Shown: positions 56,389-64,000 of the stretch, one piece after another | Position numbering within the stretch: position 1 is the first letter of the stretch | Layout: every line of letters begins with the position of its first letter | Assembly (NCBI RefSeq): GCF_021290385.1 | Contig: NZ_CP089928.1 | Span: 3,428,001 to 3,492,000 of the forward strand | Length of the DNA stretch: 64,000 nucleotides | Direction: 5' to 3' | From: Microbulbifer sp. YPW16 | GTDB lineage: Bacteria; Pseudomonadota; Gammaproteobacteria; Pseudomonadales; Cellvibrionaceae | Made by a program: the position numbers and the translations under genes | The notes under the pieces: model-generated | Told to the model about the DNA's origin: nothing | The model's database searches: none | Seen by the model: only the letters and a program-made list of their open reading frames with translations

Positions 56389-57864
56389 TCAGATCAGGCG
56401 CTTGCGCTCACTGGAAGAGGGTATGCCCATGGATTCGCGATATTTGGCGACCGTGCGGCGGGCAACCTTGATTCCCTGGTTGGCCAGCTCCTGGGTGATC
56501 TTGTTATCGGACAGGGGCTTGCGTGGCTGCTCGGCGTCGACCAGCTTGCGGATCAGTGCGCGGATCGCGGTAGACGAGGCATCCTCACCGGAATTGGTGC
56601 TGACGTGGCTGGAAAAGAAGTATTTGAGCTCAAAGACCCCGCGGGGTGTGAACATATACTTTTGCGTGGTGACCCGTGAAATAGTGGACTCGTGCATGCC
56701 CACGGTTTCAGCAATATCCGCCAGCACCATGGGTTTCATTCCCTCGGGGCCCTGCTCGAAAAAGCCCTGCTGTTTCTCGACGATGCTCGAGGCCACCTTG
56801 AGCAGGGTCTCATTGCGGCTCTGCAGGCTCTTGAGGAACCAGCGTGCCTCCTGCAGGTGATCGCGCAGGAAGTTGTTATCGGCGGAGTTGTCCGCGCGTT
56901 TGATCATGGAGGCATAACCGGCATGGATGCGCAGCCGCGGGGTGGTTTCCGGGTTCAGCTCCACCTGCCAGCGTTGCTGGCGCCGGGTTACGATCACATC
57001 CGGTACGACATATTGCGGCTCATCGCCGCCAAAGGCCTCGCCCGGGTGCGGGTTGAGCGACTGGATCAGCCGCATCACTTCACCCAGTTGGGCCTCATTC
57101 AGCCGGGTGCGGCGCCCCAGCTGGCGAAAGTCGCGTTTACCCAGCAGGTCCAGGTGCAAGTCGACGATGGCCTGGGCCTCGGCGAGCCAGGGGGTCTCGG
57201 CGGGCATCTGCAGCAGCTGCAGCAGCAGGGACTCGCGCAGGTCGCGCGCCGCACATCCGGCGGGCTCAAACTGCTGGATGGTTTTCAGGACCGCCAGGAT
57301 TTCATCCTCACCGACCTCCAGCGCCTCGGCCAGCTCCGCCAGTGGCGACTGCAGGAAGCCCCGGGTATCGATCGCGTCGATCAGGGTTTCGGCAATCAGT
57401 TTGTCGTGCCGGGAGAGTGGGGTGAGGTTCAGTTGCCACAGCAGGTGGTCGTGGAGGCTTTCGGAGGTGGCATTGCGCTGCTCCAGCAGGTTGTCCTCGC
57501 CGGTCGGGCCGCTGTAGCTGCCACCGCTGTAGATGTCATCCCAGTGGGTATCGACCGGCAGGTCGTCGGGAATGTCGTTGTTCCATTCGCTCTCGCTCGC
57601 GGCATCTGTACCGGATTCGCTGGCGCTGGCCGTGCGGTCATCGGGCCCGGGGGTCGGGTGATCCTCGCCCTTGGCCTCATCCGCGGAGGCTTCATGTTCG
57701 CCATGCTCTCCGGTATCGGTCTCCAGCAGCGGGTTGCTGTCCAGGGCCGACTGGACCTCCTGTTGCAGGTCGAGCGTCGACAGTTGCAGGAGGCGAATCG
57801 CCTGCTGCAGCTGCGGGGTCATCGTCAGCTGGGTGCCGAGCTTGAGCTGGAGGGATTGCTTCAT
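56389..57864 (-). CDS. rpoN: RNA polymerase sigma-54 factor
   Basis: 491 aa. Region I is glutamine-rich (QLKLGTQLTMTPQLQQAIRLLQLSTLDLQ), followed by an acidic region II (about 50-115), the core-binding domain, the helix-turn-helix, and the RpoN box ARRTVAKYRESMGI at the C-terminus. Binds -24/-12 promoters and needs AAA+ activators. Transcribed with lptB upstream; 227 bp separate it from hpf. I see no gene in 57865-58056. Confidence 0.97.
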   Translation of the reverse strand: MKQSLQLKLGTQLTMTPQLQQAIRLLQLSTLDLQQEVQSALDSNPLLETDTGEHGEHEASADEAKGEDHPTPGPDDRTASASESGTDAASESEWNNDIPDDLPVDTHWDDIYSGGSYSGPTGEDNLLEQRNATSESLHDHLLWQLNLTPLSRHDKLIAETLIDAIDTRGFLQSPLAELAEALEVGEDEILAVLKTIQQFEPAGCAARDLRESLLLQLLQMPAETPWLAEAQAIVDLHLDLLGKRDFRQLGRRTRLNEAQLGEVMRLIQSLNPHPGEAFGGDEPQYVVPDVIVTRRQQRWQVELNPETTPRLRIHAGYASMIKRADNSADNNFLRDHLQEARWFLKSLQSRNETLLKVASSIVEKQQGFFEQGPEGMKPMVLADIAETVGMHESTISRVTTQKYMFTPRGVFELKYFFSSHVSTNSGEDASSTAIRALIRKLVDAEQPRKPLSDNKITQELANQGIKVARRTVAKYRESMGIPSSSERKRLI

Positions 57865-58056
57865 ACAGGGTAGAGAACCGCTAGAACGAAATATTCTTCC
57901 GAATTTCGATAAGGCGGCAGACTAACCTGCTGTGGGCGCGATTACAAGCAATAAGTGTGCCGAAAATGATGACCGTATTGCCTCCGCCGGCGATGGAGGT
58001 GACAGATATGCAGATTGCCCCCTCTGCCTAGGACGGTTTTCGGCGCCCGGTCCGCA

Positions 58057-58782
58057 TCAGATGGTGAATTCGTGGCCCAGGTAAACCTCGCGTACCTGCT
58101 GGTTGGAGAGCACCTCATCCGGTGCGCCAGCGGCGATGATGTGGCCTTCGCTGACGATATAGGCGGTCTCACAAATGGACAGGGTCTCGCGCACGTTGTG
58201 GTCAGTGATCAGGACGCCAATGCCACGCTGGCGCAGGTGCTGGATGATCTGCTTGATATCGTTGACCGAAATGGGATCGACGCCGGCAAAGGGTTCGTCG
58301 AGCAGGACGAATGCCGGATCGGTGGCCAGGGCTCGCGCAATCTCCACCCGGCGTCGCTCGCCGCCGGACAGGGACATGCCCAGGCTGCCGGAGATGTGGG
58401 TGATATTGAATTCGTTCAGCAGCTCATCGGCCCGCTCCTGCCGCTGCGCCCGGGTAAGGTCCTTGCGGGTCTCGAGGATGGCGAGAATGTTGTCGCGGAC
58501 GCTGAGGCGGCGAAATACCGAGGCCTCCTGCGGCAGGTAGCCGATGCCCTTGCGGGCCCGGCCGTGCATGGATAACCGCGTGATGTCTTCTTCATCGATC
58601 AGCACCTGGCCCGCGTCCGCGCGCACCAGGCCGGCGATCATGTAGAAGCAGGTGGTTTTGCCGGCCCCATTGGGGCCCAGCAGGCCCACGACCTGGCCGC
58701 TCGATACGCTGACGGATACGTCCCGTACGACTTTGCGCTTCTTGTACTGTTTGGCGAGGTGTAACGCCTGTAGCGTTGGCAT
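58057..58782 (-). CDS. lptB: LPS export ABC ATPase LptB
   Basis: 241 aa. Walker [18 protein letters not shown]-loop, ABC signature [15 protein letters not shown], Walker [14 protein letters not shown] and switch histidine in [11 protein letters not shown]. Powers LptFG extraction of lipopolysaccharide from the inner membrane (lptFG not in the window). Confidence 0.97.
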   Translation of the reverse strand: MPTLQALHLAKQYKKRKVVRDVSVSVSSGQVVGLLGPNGAGKTTCFYMIAGLVRADAGQVLIDEEDITRLSMHGRARKGIGYLPQEASVFRRLSVRDNILAILETRKDLTRAQRQERADELLNEFNITHISGSLGMSLSGGERRRVEIARALATDPAFVLLDEPFAGVDPISVNDIKQIIQHLRQRGIGVLITDHNVRETLSICETAYIVSEGHIIAAGAPDEVLSNQQVREVYLGHEFTI

Positions 58783-58868
58783 ACTGAATTCCTGCTGGGC
58801 GCGAGATGCCGAGGCGGCATCCCGCGCTGGATCTGGGGATTGCGAGGCGCGGCCCCGGTGGGAAGGGG

Positions 58869-59432
58869 TTACTGGCCTTCCGTCGAATCCTTGTTATCTT
58901 CTGCGCTGTCGGCCGGGGCTGTCCCTTCGGGCTTGCGCTCCGGTTTCCAGATCATCTCGACCCGGCCGTCGCCAGATTGGCCCTGGGCCTGCATTTTTTC
59001 GCTGTTGAGGTCATAGTCGATCCTCTCCGCCGCCAGGGTGTTGCCGTCACGGTCCACGTGGGCGTCACCGGTCAGCTGCAGTTCGTCGGCGTTGACCTTG
59101 AACTCGATGCGGCGCGCGCGGGCCTTGACCAGGTTCTGGCTCTGCTGCATCTGTTGCTGGAAGTGGGCCGGATTGCCGGTGGCGATGACGCGCCGGATCT
59201 CCCCTTCCGGGTTGCCGTGCACTTCCACGCGATCGGCGCGGATCTGCAGCGAGCCCTGCGTGATGACCACGTTGCCGCTGTAGACCGACAGGTTCTTGCC
59301 GCGGTTGGCTTCCAGCTTCTGCGCGTTGACCTTGACCGGTTGTTGGCGGTCGGACGGCAGTGCCGTGGCGTGCATTCCCTGCAGCAGTAGTGTGGTGACC
59401 GCCAGGGCGCACAGGAATTTATTGAGTTTCAT
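58869..59432 (-). CDS. lptA: LPS transport periplasmic protein LptA
   Basis: 187 aa with signal peptide ([21 protein letters not shown]) and OstA-type beta-jellyroll repeats ([35 protein letters not shown]). Forms the periplasmic bridge for LPS. Acidic low-complexity tail ([15 protein letters not shown]). Overlaps lptC by 14 bp. Confidence 0.94.
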   Translation of the reverse strand: MKLNKFLCALAVTTLLLQGMHATALPSDRQQPVKVNAQKLEANRGKNLSVYSGNVVITQGSLQIRADRVEVHGNPEGEIRRVIATGNPAHFQQQMQQSQNLVKARARRIEFKVNADELQLTGDAHVDRDGNTLAAERIDYDLNSEKMQAQGQSGDGRVEMIWKPERKPEGTAPADSAEDNKDSTEGQ

Positions 59433-59985
59433 AGGTGCTTTCCACCTCGGAGAGTATCTCTACCCGGTCTTGTTTCAGGAAGGCGCGCAGGCCTTTTCCC
59501 TGCGTCCGGTTCGGGCCGGCGGCAATAGTAACAAGTTTGTCTGTTTCCGCGTATTCCTGGCGGGGCTTGATGGTGATTTTCTCGGTATCCAGTACGATGC
59601 CACCGGGCTCCGGGAGTTCATTGATATGCACTTCGCCGCGCAGGACCACCCGTTCGCCGTTGTTGTGGGCCACGCCCGAGCGTGATTCCGTGCGCCACCT
59701 GGGCTGGTCACCCTGGTAGAAAAGGATGCGCGGCTCTTTCAGGTTGGCGCGATCGCGGCGGGCAAACTGGAAGAAAGTAATCCGCTCAGCATCCACCCGG
59801 TAGGCCAGGTTGCCCTCCAGGTTGAAGTGGCGCGTGCGCGCATCCCGGATAACCAGGTCCGGGGCGCGGTTGTATTGCCTCGGGGTAGGTTGCTTGCCCA
59901 GCAGTTCCGGCGGCGGGCTCTCGGCGAACCAGGCGACGGCGCTGATCAGGGCCACGATCACGAACAGGGGTAGCCAGGTGCGCAT
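59419..59985 (-). CDS. lptC: LPS export protein LptC
   Basis: 188 aa: one N-terminal membrane helix (WLPLFVIVALISAVAWFAE) and a periplasmic jellyroll (DLVIRDARTRHFNLEGNLAYRVDAERITFF). Links LptBFG to LptA. Its start touches the kdsC stop and its end overlaps lptA. Confidence 0.92.
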   Translation of the reverse strand: MRTWLPLFVIVALISAVAWFAESPPPELLGKQPTPRQYNRAPDLVIRDARTRHFNLEGNLAYRVDAERITFFQFARRDRANLKEPRILFYQGDQPRWRTESRSGVAHNNGERVVLRGEVHINELPEPGGIVLDTEKITIKPRQEYAETDKLVTIAAGPNRTQGKGLRAFLKQDRVEILSEVESTYETQ

Positions 59986-60557
59986 CAGTGCTCCCCGATG
60001 TAGGGGGCCAGTGCGGCAGCGAAGGTACCCTGGGCATGCATAATGCGGTCGCAGACCTCGCGTACTGCGCCTTCACCGCCGCGACTGCTGGTGACCCATA
60101 TTGCCCGCTCACGTACCGGTGATGCGGCATTGGGGACCGAGATAGGGCAGCCGATGCGAGTCATTACCAGCAGGTCCGGGTAATCATCACCGACATAGGC
60201 AATGTCCTCCAGCCGGCAGCTGTCCCCATCGAGCAGCTCCTGCAGGGCGGCAAACTTGTCTTCGCGACCCTGGATCAGTTTGTGGATGCCCAGGTCGTGG
60301 GCCCGGCGCTCCACCACACTGCTGCGGCGCCCGGTAATGATCGCCACCTGGACGCCGGACTTCTGCAGCATCTTGATGCCGTGGCCATCCAGCGTATTGA
60401 AGGTTTTCAGTTCATTGCCGCTGTTGTCGAAATACAGGCGGCCATCGGTGAGGACGCCATCGACGTCCAGGACCAGCCAGCGCACCTGCGCCAGTTTGCG
60501 GTCGATTTTCTCTTGCTGCTTTTCGCTGGAACTCACAGTTTCTTGTCCTTCTCTCAT
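59985..60557 (-). CDS. kdsC: 3-deoxy-D-manno-octulosonate 8-phosphate phosphatase
   Basis: 190-aa HAD-type phosphatase. Catalytic loop LVLDVDGVLTDGRLYF, and motif IV YVGDDYPDLLVM. Removes phosphate from KDO-8-P, the step before KDO activation for LPS core. Between kdsD (22 bp) and lptC (1-bp overlap). Confidence 0.95.
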   Translation of the reverse strand: MREGQETVSSSEKQQEKIDRKLAQVRWLVLDVDGVLTDGRLYFDNSGNELKTFNTLDGHGIKMLQKSGVQVAIITGRRSSVVERRAHDLGIHKLIQGREDKFAALQELLDGDSCRLEDIAYVGDDYPDLLVMTRIGCPISVPNAASPVRERAIWVTSSRGGEGAVREVCDRIMHAQGTFAAALAPYIGEH

Positions 60558-60579
60558 TCAGTCGCAGGCAGTCGTGGGA

Positions 60580-61551
60580 TCAGATTACGCCGGCGCGCAG
60601 TATATCGTGCATATGCAGCAGGCCGATGGGGTGGCGGGCGCTGTCTTCCACCACCAGCGCGGTGATCTTGTTATCTTCCATTATCCGCAGTGCCTCGGCG
60701 GCGAGGGTGTCGGCGGAGACTGTTTTCGGGCGCCGGCTCATGACCACGTCCATGGTGGCCTTGTCCAGTTCCACTTTCTGGTCGATTACCCGGCGCAGGT
60801 CGCCATCAGTAAATACGCCCAGCAGGGTGCCCTTGTTATCCACCACCGTGGTCATGCCGAAGCCCTTGCTGGTCATTTCCAGCAGGGCCTTGGATAGCGG
60901 GGTTTCCGGCGAGACCCGGGGCAGCTCCTCGCCGGCATGCATTACATCTTCCACTTTCAGCAGCAGTCGCCGGCCCAGCGCGCCGCCCGGGTGGGAGAAG
61001 GCGAAGTCCTCGGCGGTAAAGCCGCGCGCCTCCAGAAGGGCCACGGCCAGGGCGTCGCCCATCACCAGGGTGACGGTGGTTGAGGAGGTGGGAGCCAGGT
61101 TGAGCGGGCAGGCCTCGGTCTCCACCGAGATGTCCAGGTTGACTTCAGCGGCCTGGGCCAGCGGAGAGTCGGCCTTGCCGGTCATGCTGATCATGGGGAT
61201 GCCCAGTCGCTTGAGCAGTGGCAGCAGGGTCAGCACCTCGGCCGAGGAGCCCGAATTGGAAATGGCGATCACCAGGTCCTCGCGGGTGATCATGCCGAGG
61301 TCGCCGTGGCTGGCTTCGCCCGGGTGCACAAAGAAACTGGGTGTGCCGGTGCTGGCCAGGGTGGCGGCAATCTTGTTGCCGATATGGCCGGACTTGCCCA
61401 TGCCGGTAACGATGGCTCGCCCGCGGCATTGCAGGATCAGCTCACAGGCGCGCTTGAAGCCCTCGTCGATACGGTTTTCCAGTGCCGCGACGGCCTCGTT
61501 TTCCATCAATACGGTGCGACGGCCGGCTTGCAGTATCAGGTCCTGGGTCAT
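60580..61551 (-). CDS. kdsD: Arabinose-5-phosphate isomerase
   Basis: 323 aa from ATG 61551. SIS domain (IVTGMGKSGHIGNKIAATLASTGTPSFFVHPGEASHGDLGMI) plus two C-terminal CBS domains (DVMHAGEELPRV; DVVMSRRPKTVSADTLAAEA). Converts ribulose-5-P to arabinose-5-P for KDO synthesis. A start at 61575 adds eight residues and is less likely. Confidence 0.95.
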   Translation of the reverse strand: MTQDLILQAGRRTVLMENEAVAALENRIDEGFKRACELILQCRGRAIVTGMGKSGHIGNKIAATLASTGTPSFFVHPGEASHGDLGMITREDLVIAISNSGSSAEVLTLLPLLKRLGIPMISMTGKADSPLAQAAEVNLDISVETEACPLNLAPTSSTTVTLVMGDALAVALLEARGFTAEDFAFSHPGGALGRRLLLKVEDVMHAGEELPRVSPETPLSKALLEMTSKGFGMTTVVDNKGTLLGVFTDGDLRRVIDQKVELDKATMDVVMSRRPKTVSADTLAAEALRIMEDNKITALVVEDSARHPIGLLHMHDILRAGVI

Positions 61552-61605
61552 TGTGAATCTCTGTTTACAGCTCAATCAATTGTAGGAATTCCGGGGTGCC
61601 CTGTT

Positions 61606-62571
61606 TCAGTTGTGGAACAGGAGCCAATAGTAGCCGCAGTAGCTCGCCAGCAGCACGATGCCCAGTGTGCGGCCCAGGCGTGCCCGTGTGGGCCTGCGCC
61701 AGAGACTGGCGCTGACCGCTGCCACCAGCAGCAGCGTGACCGCCAGCATGGCGAGATAATCGCGGGAGAATACCTCAATCTCCATCTGGATGCTGGCAAT
61801 GGCGCCAGGCAGTGCCATGACCGCGAGCAGGTTGATGATGTTGGAGCCGATGATGTTGCCCAGCGCCAGGTCGAAATGCCCCTTGATCACGCTTGCCAGT
61901 GAGGCGGCCAGCTCGGGCAGGCTGGTGCCCAGCGCGACCACCGTGAGACCGATCACCAGGGGGCTGATGCCGGCCGCCAGGGCGAGGTGACGCGCGCCCC
62001 AGACAAGGATCTCCGAGCTGAGCAGCAGGGCTGCCAGGCCGATGGTGAACAGGGCAAAGCCGCGGGCTGTGGTGTAGGCCTGGATGTCCAGGTCCTCTTC
62101 CTCCGGGCCGTGGTGGCGCTTCTTGAAGTGCACCGTCAGCCACAGCAGCGGCGGGATCAGGCCCAGCATGACCAGGCCCTCTGTACGGGACAGGTAGCCA
62201 TCAGCCAGGACCAGGCCCGCGAGGCCCGTAACCGCCAGTAGTGTGGGGATTTCGTGGCGCAGCAGGTGCGGCTGGGCGGGGAGGGGGGCGACCAGCGCGG
62301 TGGCGCCCAGCACCAGGCCGATATTGGCCAGGTTGGAGCCCAGTGCATTGCCGACGCCGATTTCGCCGGCACCTTTGAGGGCGGCACTGCCAGCGACCAT
62401 GATTTCCGGGGCTGAAGTTCCCAGTGAGACAATGGTGAGCCCGATCACCAGCTTGGAGAGCCCCATCCGAAGTGCCAGGGCTGCGCTGCCGGCGACAAAC
62501 CGATCGGCGCTCCAGATGAGCCCGGCTGCGCCACCGAGGACGGCAATCACCGCCAGCCAGACTTGCGGCAT
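61606..62571 (-). CDS. yrbG: Calcium/sodium antiporter-family protein YrbG
   Basis: 321 aa with about ten membrane helices in two repeats. The two alpha-repeat motifs are visible: TIVSLGTSAPEIMVAGSAAL with GNALGSNLANIGLVLG, and TVVALGTSLPELAASL with GNIIGSNIINLLAV. Cation/Ca2+ exchanger family; physiological ion unproven. First gene of the long leftward kds-lpt-rpoN stretch. Confidence 0.92.
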   Translation of the reverse strand: MPQVWLAVIAVLGGAAGLIWSADRFVAGSAALALRMGLSKLVIGLTIVSLGTSAPEIMVAGSAALKGAGEIGVGNALGSNLANIGLVLGATALVAPLPAQPHLLRHEIPTLLAVTGLAGLVLADGYLSRTEGLVMLGLIPPLLWLTVHFKKRHHGPEEEDLDIQAYTTARGFALFTIGLAALLLSSEILVWGARHLALAAGISPLVIGLTVVALGTSLPELAASLASVIKGHFDLALGNIIGSNIINLLAVMALPGAIASIQMEIEVFSRDYLAMLAVTLLLVAAVSASLWRRPTRARLGRTLGIVLLASYCGYYWLLFHN

Positions 62572-62860
62572 GCTAACCTCTTGTTATCGGGAAGAGTTGC
62601 ATCAGGCGCCCATCCATGTACCAAAGCGAGGCCTCTGTCACTGATTTCATGTCATTACATCGCCCCAACTTGGGCCGCGGCCATGGTATAGTCTGCCGCC
62701 GTCACTGTCAGCTCCGTCCTCTTTGTCCGTGTGGTTCAGTGATCGGGTGACGGCGGGGTTGCGCTGGCCGTAGGCAGGATGCTGCGGGAGCCAGATGGTC
62801 GTATGGCACTTTTTGCCGCCACGTGCGTCCAAGGATCGATTTGCCAATGGGAGATTATTT

Positions 62861-63517
62861 GTGAGCTTCTCTATGAACAACGCCCGCCAGAGCTTTACCC
62901 GGCGTGCCCGCCTGGTCCTGTGTGCCCTGCTGGTTGCAGCCTGGACCCCGTTCGCCAGTGCGGCCCAGGATCCCTACGCCATGATCGAGGGGGTTTCCCA
63001 GAAGCTGCTGGGTGTGATTCGCGCCAATGCGCAGTATATGAATTCCGATCCGCAGCGTTACTACAGTGCGGTGGACAGTGTCCTCGAGCCGGTGGTGGAT
63101 TTCAACTTCATTGCCCGCGGTGTTATGGGGCGCTATGCCAAGCAGTCCACCACCGCCCAGCGCTCGCGCTTCACCAGTGCCTTCCGCAAGGACCTGGTGG
63201 CAACGTTCGCCCGCGGTGTGGCCAGCTTTGGTGATATGGAGGTGCGCGTGGTCAACCCGGGCACGCCGGTGTCAGGCCGCCGTGTGAATGTATTGCAGGA
63301 GGTGCGCAGCCAGGAGGGGATCACCAAGGTGTCCTATACGCTGGTGCGCAATCGCGCCGGCCAGTGGAAGCTGATCAATGTGATCCTCAATGGTGTGAAC
63401 CTCGGAAAGACTTTCCGCAGCCAGTTTGCCCAGGCGATGCAGGCCCACGAGGGTGATATCGACAAGGTGATTGCCAACTGGTCCGCCGCGGACAATGTCG
63501 CCAACCAGGTCGGTTAA
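62861..63517 (+). CDS. mlaC: MlaC-type periplasmic phospholipid-binding protein
   Basis: 218 aa from GTG 62861 (GGGAG seven bases upstream); ATG 62873 is the alternative. Signal peptide ARLVLCALLVAAWTPFASA. The MlaC/Ttg2D fold is shown by PVVDFNFIARGVMGRYAKQST, FRKDLVATFARGVASF and GQWKLINVILNGVNLGKTFRSQF. It shuttles phospholipids between the OmpC-MlaA complex and MlaFEDB. The usual upstream mlaF, mlaE, mlaD and downstream mlaB are absent here. The divergent gap to yrbG (62572-62860) contains no gene. Confidence 0.9.
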   Translation: MSFSMNNARQSFTRRARLVLCALLVAAWTPFASAAQDPYAMIEGVSQKLLGVIRANAQYMNSDPQRYYSAVDSVLEPVVDFNFIARGVMGRYAKQSTTAQRSRFTSAFRKDLVATFARGVASFGDMEVRVVNPGTPVSGRRVNVLQEVRSQEGITKVSYTLVRNRAGQWKLINVILNGVNLGKTFRSQFAQAMQAHEGDIDKVIANWSAADNVANQVG

Positions 63518-63607
63518 CCAGCAGTTTCCCGGTGGGTGCGGCGGAAAGCTGCACCCGCCCACCGATTTCAGTACACTGCCGCTTTTCAATTCCAAGTTTC
63601 CCCGCCT

Positions 63608-63841
63608 ATGCAACCTGAAGAAATCAAGGCCCTGATCGAAGGGCATATTCCCGATAGTCATGCCGATGTCGCATTCGAGGGCAGCCACCTGATGGTTACC
63701 GTCGTGAGCGCCTCTTTCGAGGGGTTGAGCCGGCTAAAAAAACAACAGTTGGTCTATGGTGCGCTCGGTGAAAAGATCGCCGATGGCACCCTGCACGCCG
63801 TGCAGATGCAGACATTGACGCCGGCAGAAGCCGGTAAATAG
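63608..63841 (+). CDS. ibaG: BolA-family protein IbaG
   Basis: 77 aa from ATG 63608. BolA-like fold with FEGSHLMVTVVSASFEGLSRLKKQQLVYGAL. IbaG/YrbA proteins bind [2Fe-2S] with monothiol glutaredoxins; linked to acid stress. 12 bp before murA, the conserved ibaG-murA pair. Upstream frame to 63536 rejected. Confidence 0.93.
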   Translation: MQPEEIKALIEGHIPDSHADVAFEGSHLMVTVVSASFEGLSRLKKQQLVYGALGEKIADGTLHAVQMQTLTPAEAGK

Positions 63842-63853
63842 GACCGCGGTTGA

Positions 63854-64000
<147 letters not shown>

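Overview
The window is a GC-rich chromosomal segment of a gammaproteobacterium. The gene order gatCAB / mreBCD-maf-rng-yhdP and yrbG-kdsD-kdsC-lptCAB-rpoN-hpf-ptsN-rapZ-ptsO-mgtE-yjgA, plus a PA4642-type protein, points to the Pseudomonas/Cellvibrionales side of the class. A marine Microbulbifer-like genome is my best guess. That is an inference from protein style and synteny, not a database result.

Layout. 1-4370: chaperone-usher fimbrial locus (pilin, usher, tip protein on the minus strand, a chaperone fragment converging on them from the window edge). 4702-6531: gltX and tRNA-Ala(GGC). 6484-15116: an integrated mobile element of about 8.6 kb bounded by 51-bp direct repeats made of the tRNA 3' part. 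It carries a leftward block (tyrosine integrase, unknown protein, AlpA-like regulator, phage gpA-like HUH replication protein) and, converging on it, an AT-rich two-gene cargo: a 65-aa single-pass membrane protein and a 1089-aa protein built as alpha-solenoid, GreA/B-C-like domain and PIN-like nuclease. 15655-26360: SLC13 transporter, galU and ugd (UDP-glucuronate synthesis), deaD helicase, cytochrome b561, metR/metE. 26448-37085: amidohydrolase, pepQ, purU, a small lipoprotein, a stand-alone MHYT protein, cysZ, a PA4642-like protein, amidase, acyl-CoA synthetase. 37481-50228: gatCAB diverging from mreBCD-maf-rng-yhdP. 50290-52517: msrB, an unknown membrane protein and yjgA/darP. 52590-62571: mgtE, the PTS-Ntr genes, rpoN, the Lpt/Kdo genes and yrbG. 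62861-64000: mlaC, ibaG and the start of murA.

The most interesting part is the element cargo (6828-10358). The two neighbouring proteins share an N-terminal pattern, Q-x-V-x-(V/I)-x-G-x-x-N-x-(I/V), at a constant offset, while the rest of the proteins is unrelated. This suggests a membrane-anchored partner and a PIN-nuclease effector that recognise each other through a short amyloid/RHIM-like motif, a plausible anti-phage or conflict module. Other points: mreC has no ATG/GTG/TTG upstream of its conserved N-terminus and appears to start with ATT; the element has CTATAGG iterons next to rep, tandem TTAACG palindromes upstream of alpA, and matching arm-type repeats at both ends; a 30-bp hairpin pairs with the tRNA 3' end at attR; two families of GTAG-headed REP-like palindromes occupy intergenic regions; and mlaC lacks mlaFED and mlaB beside it.
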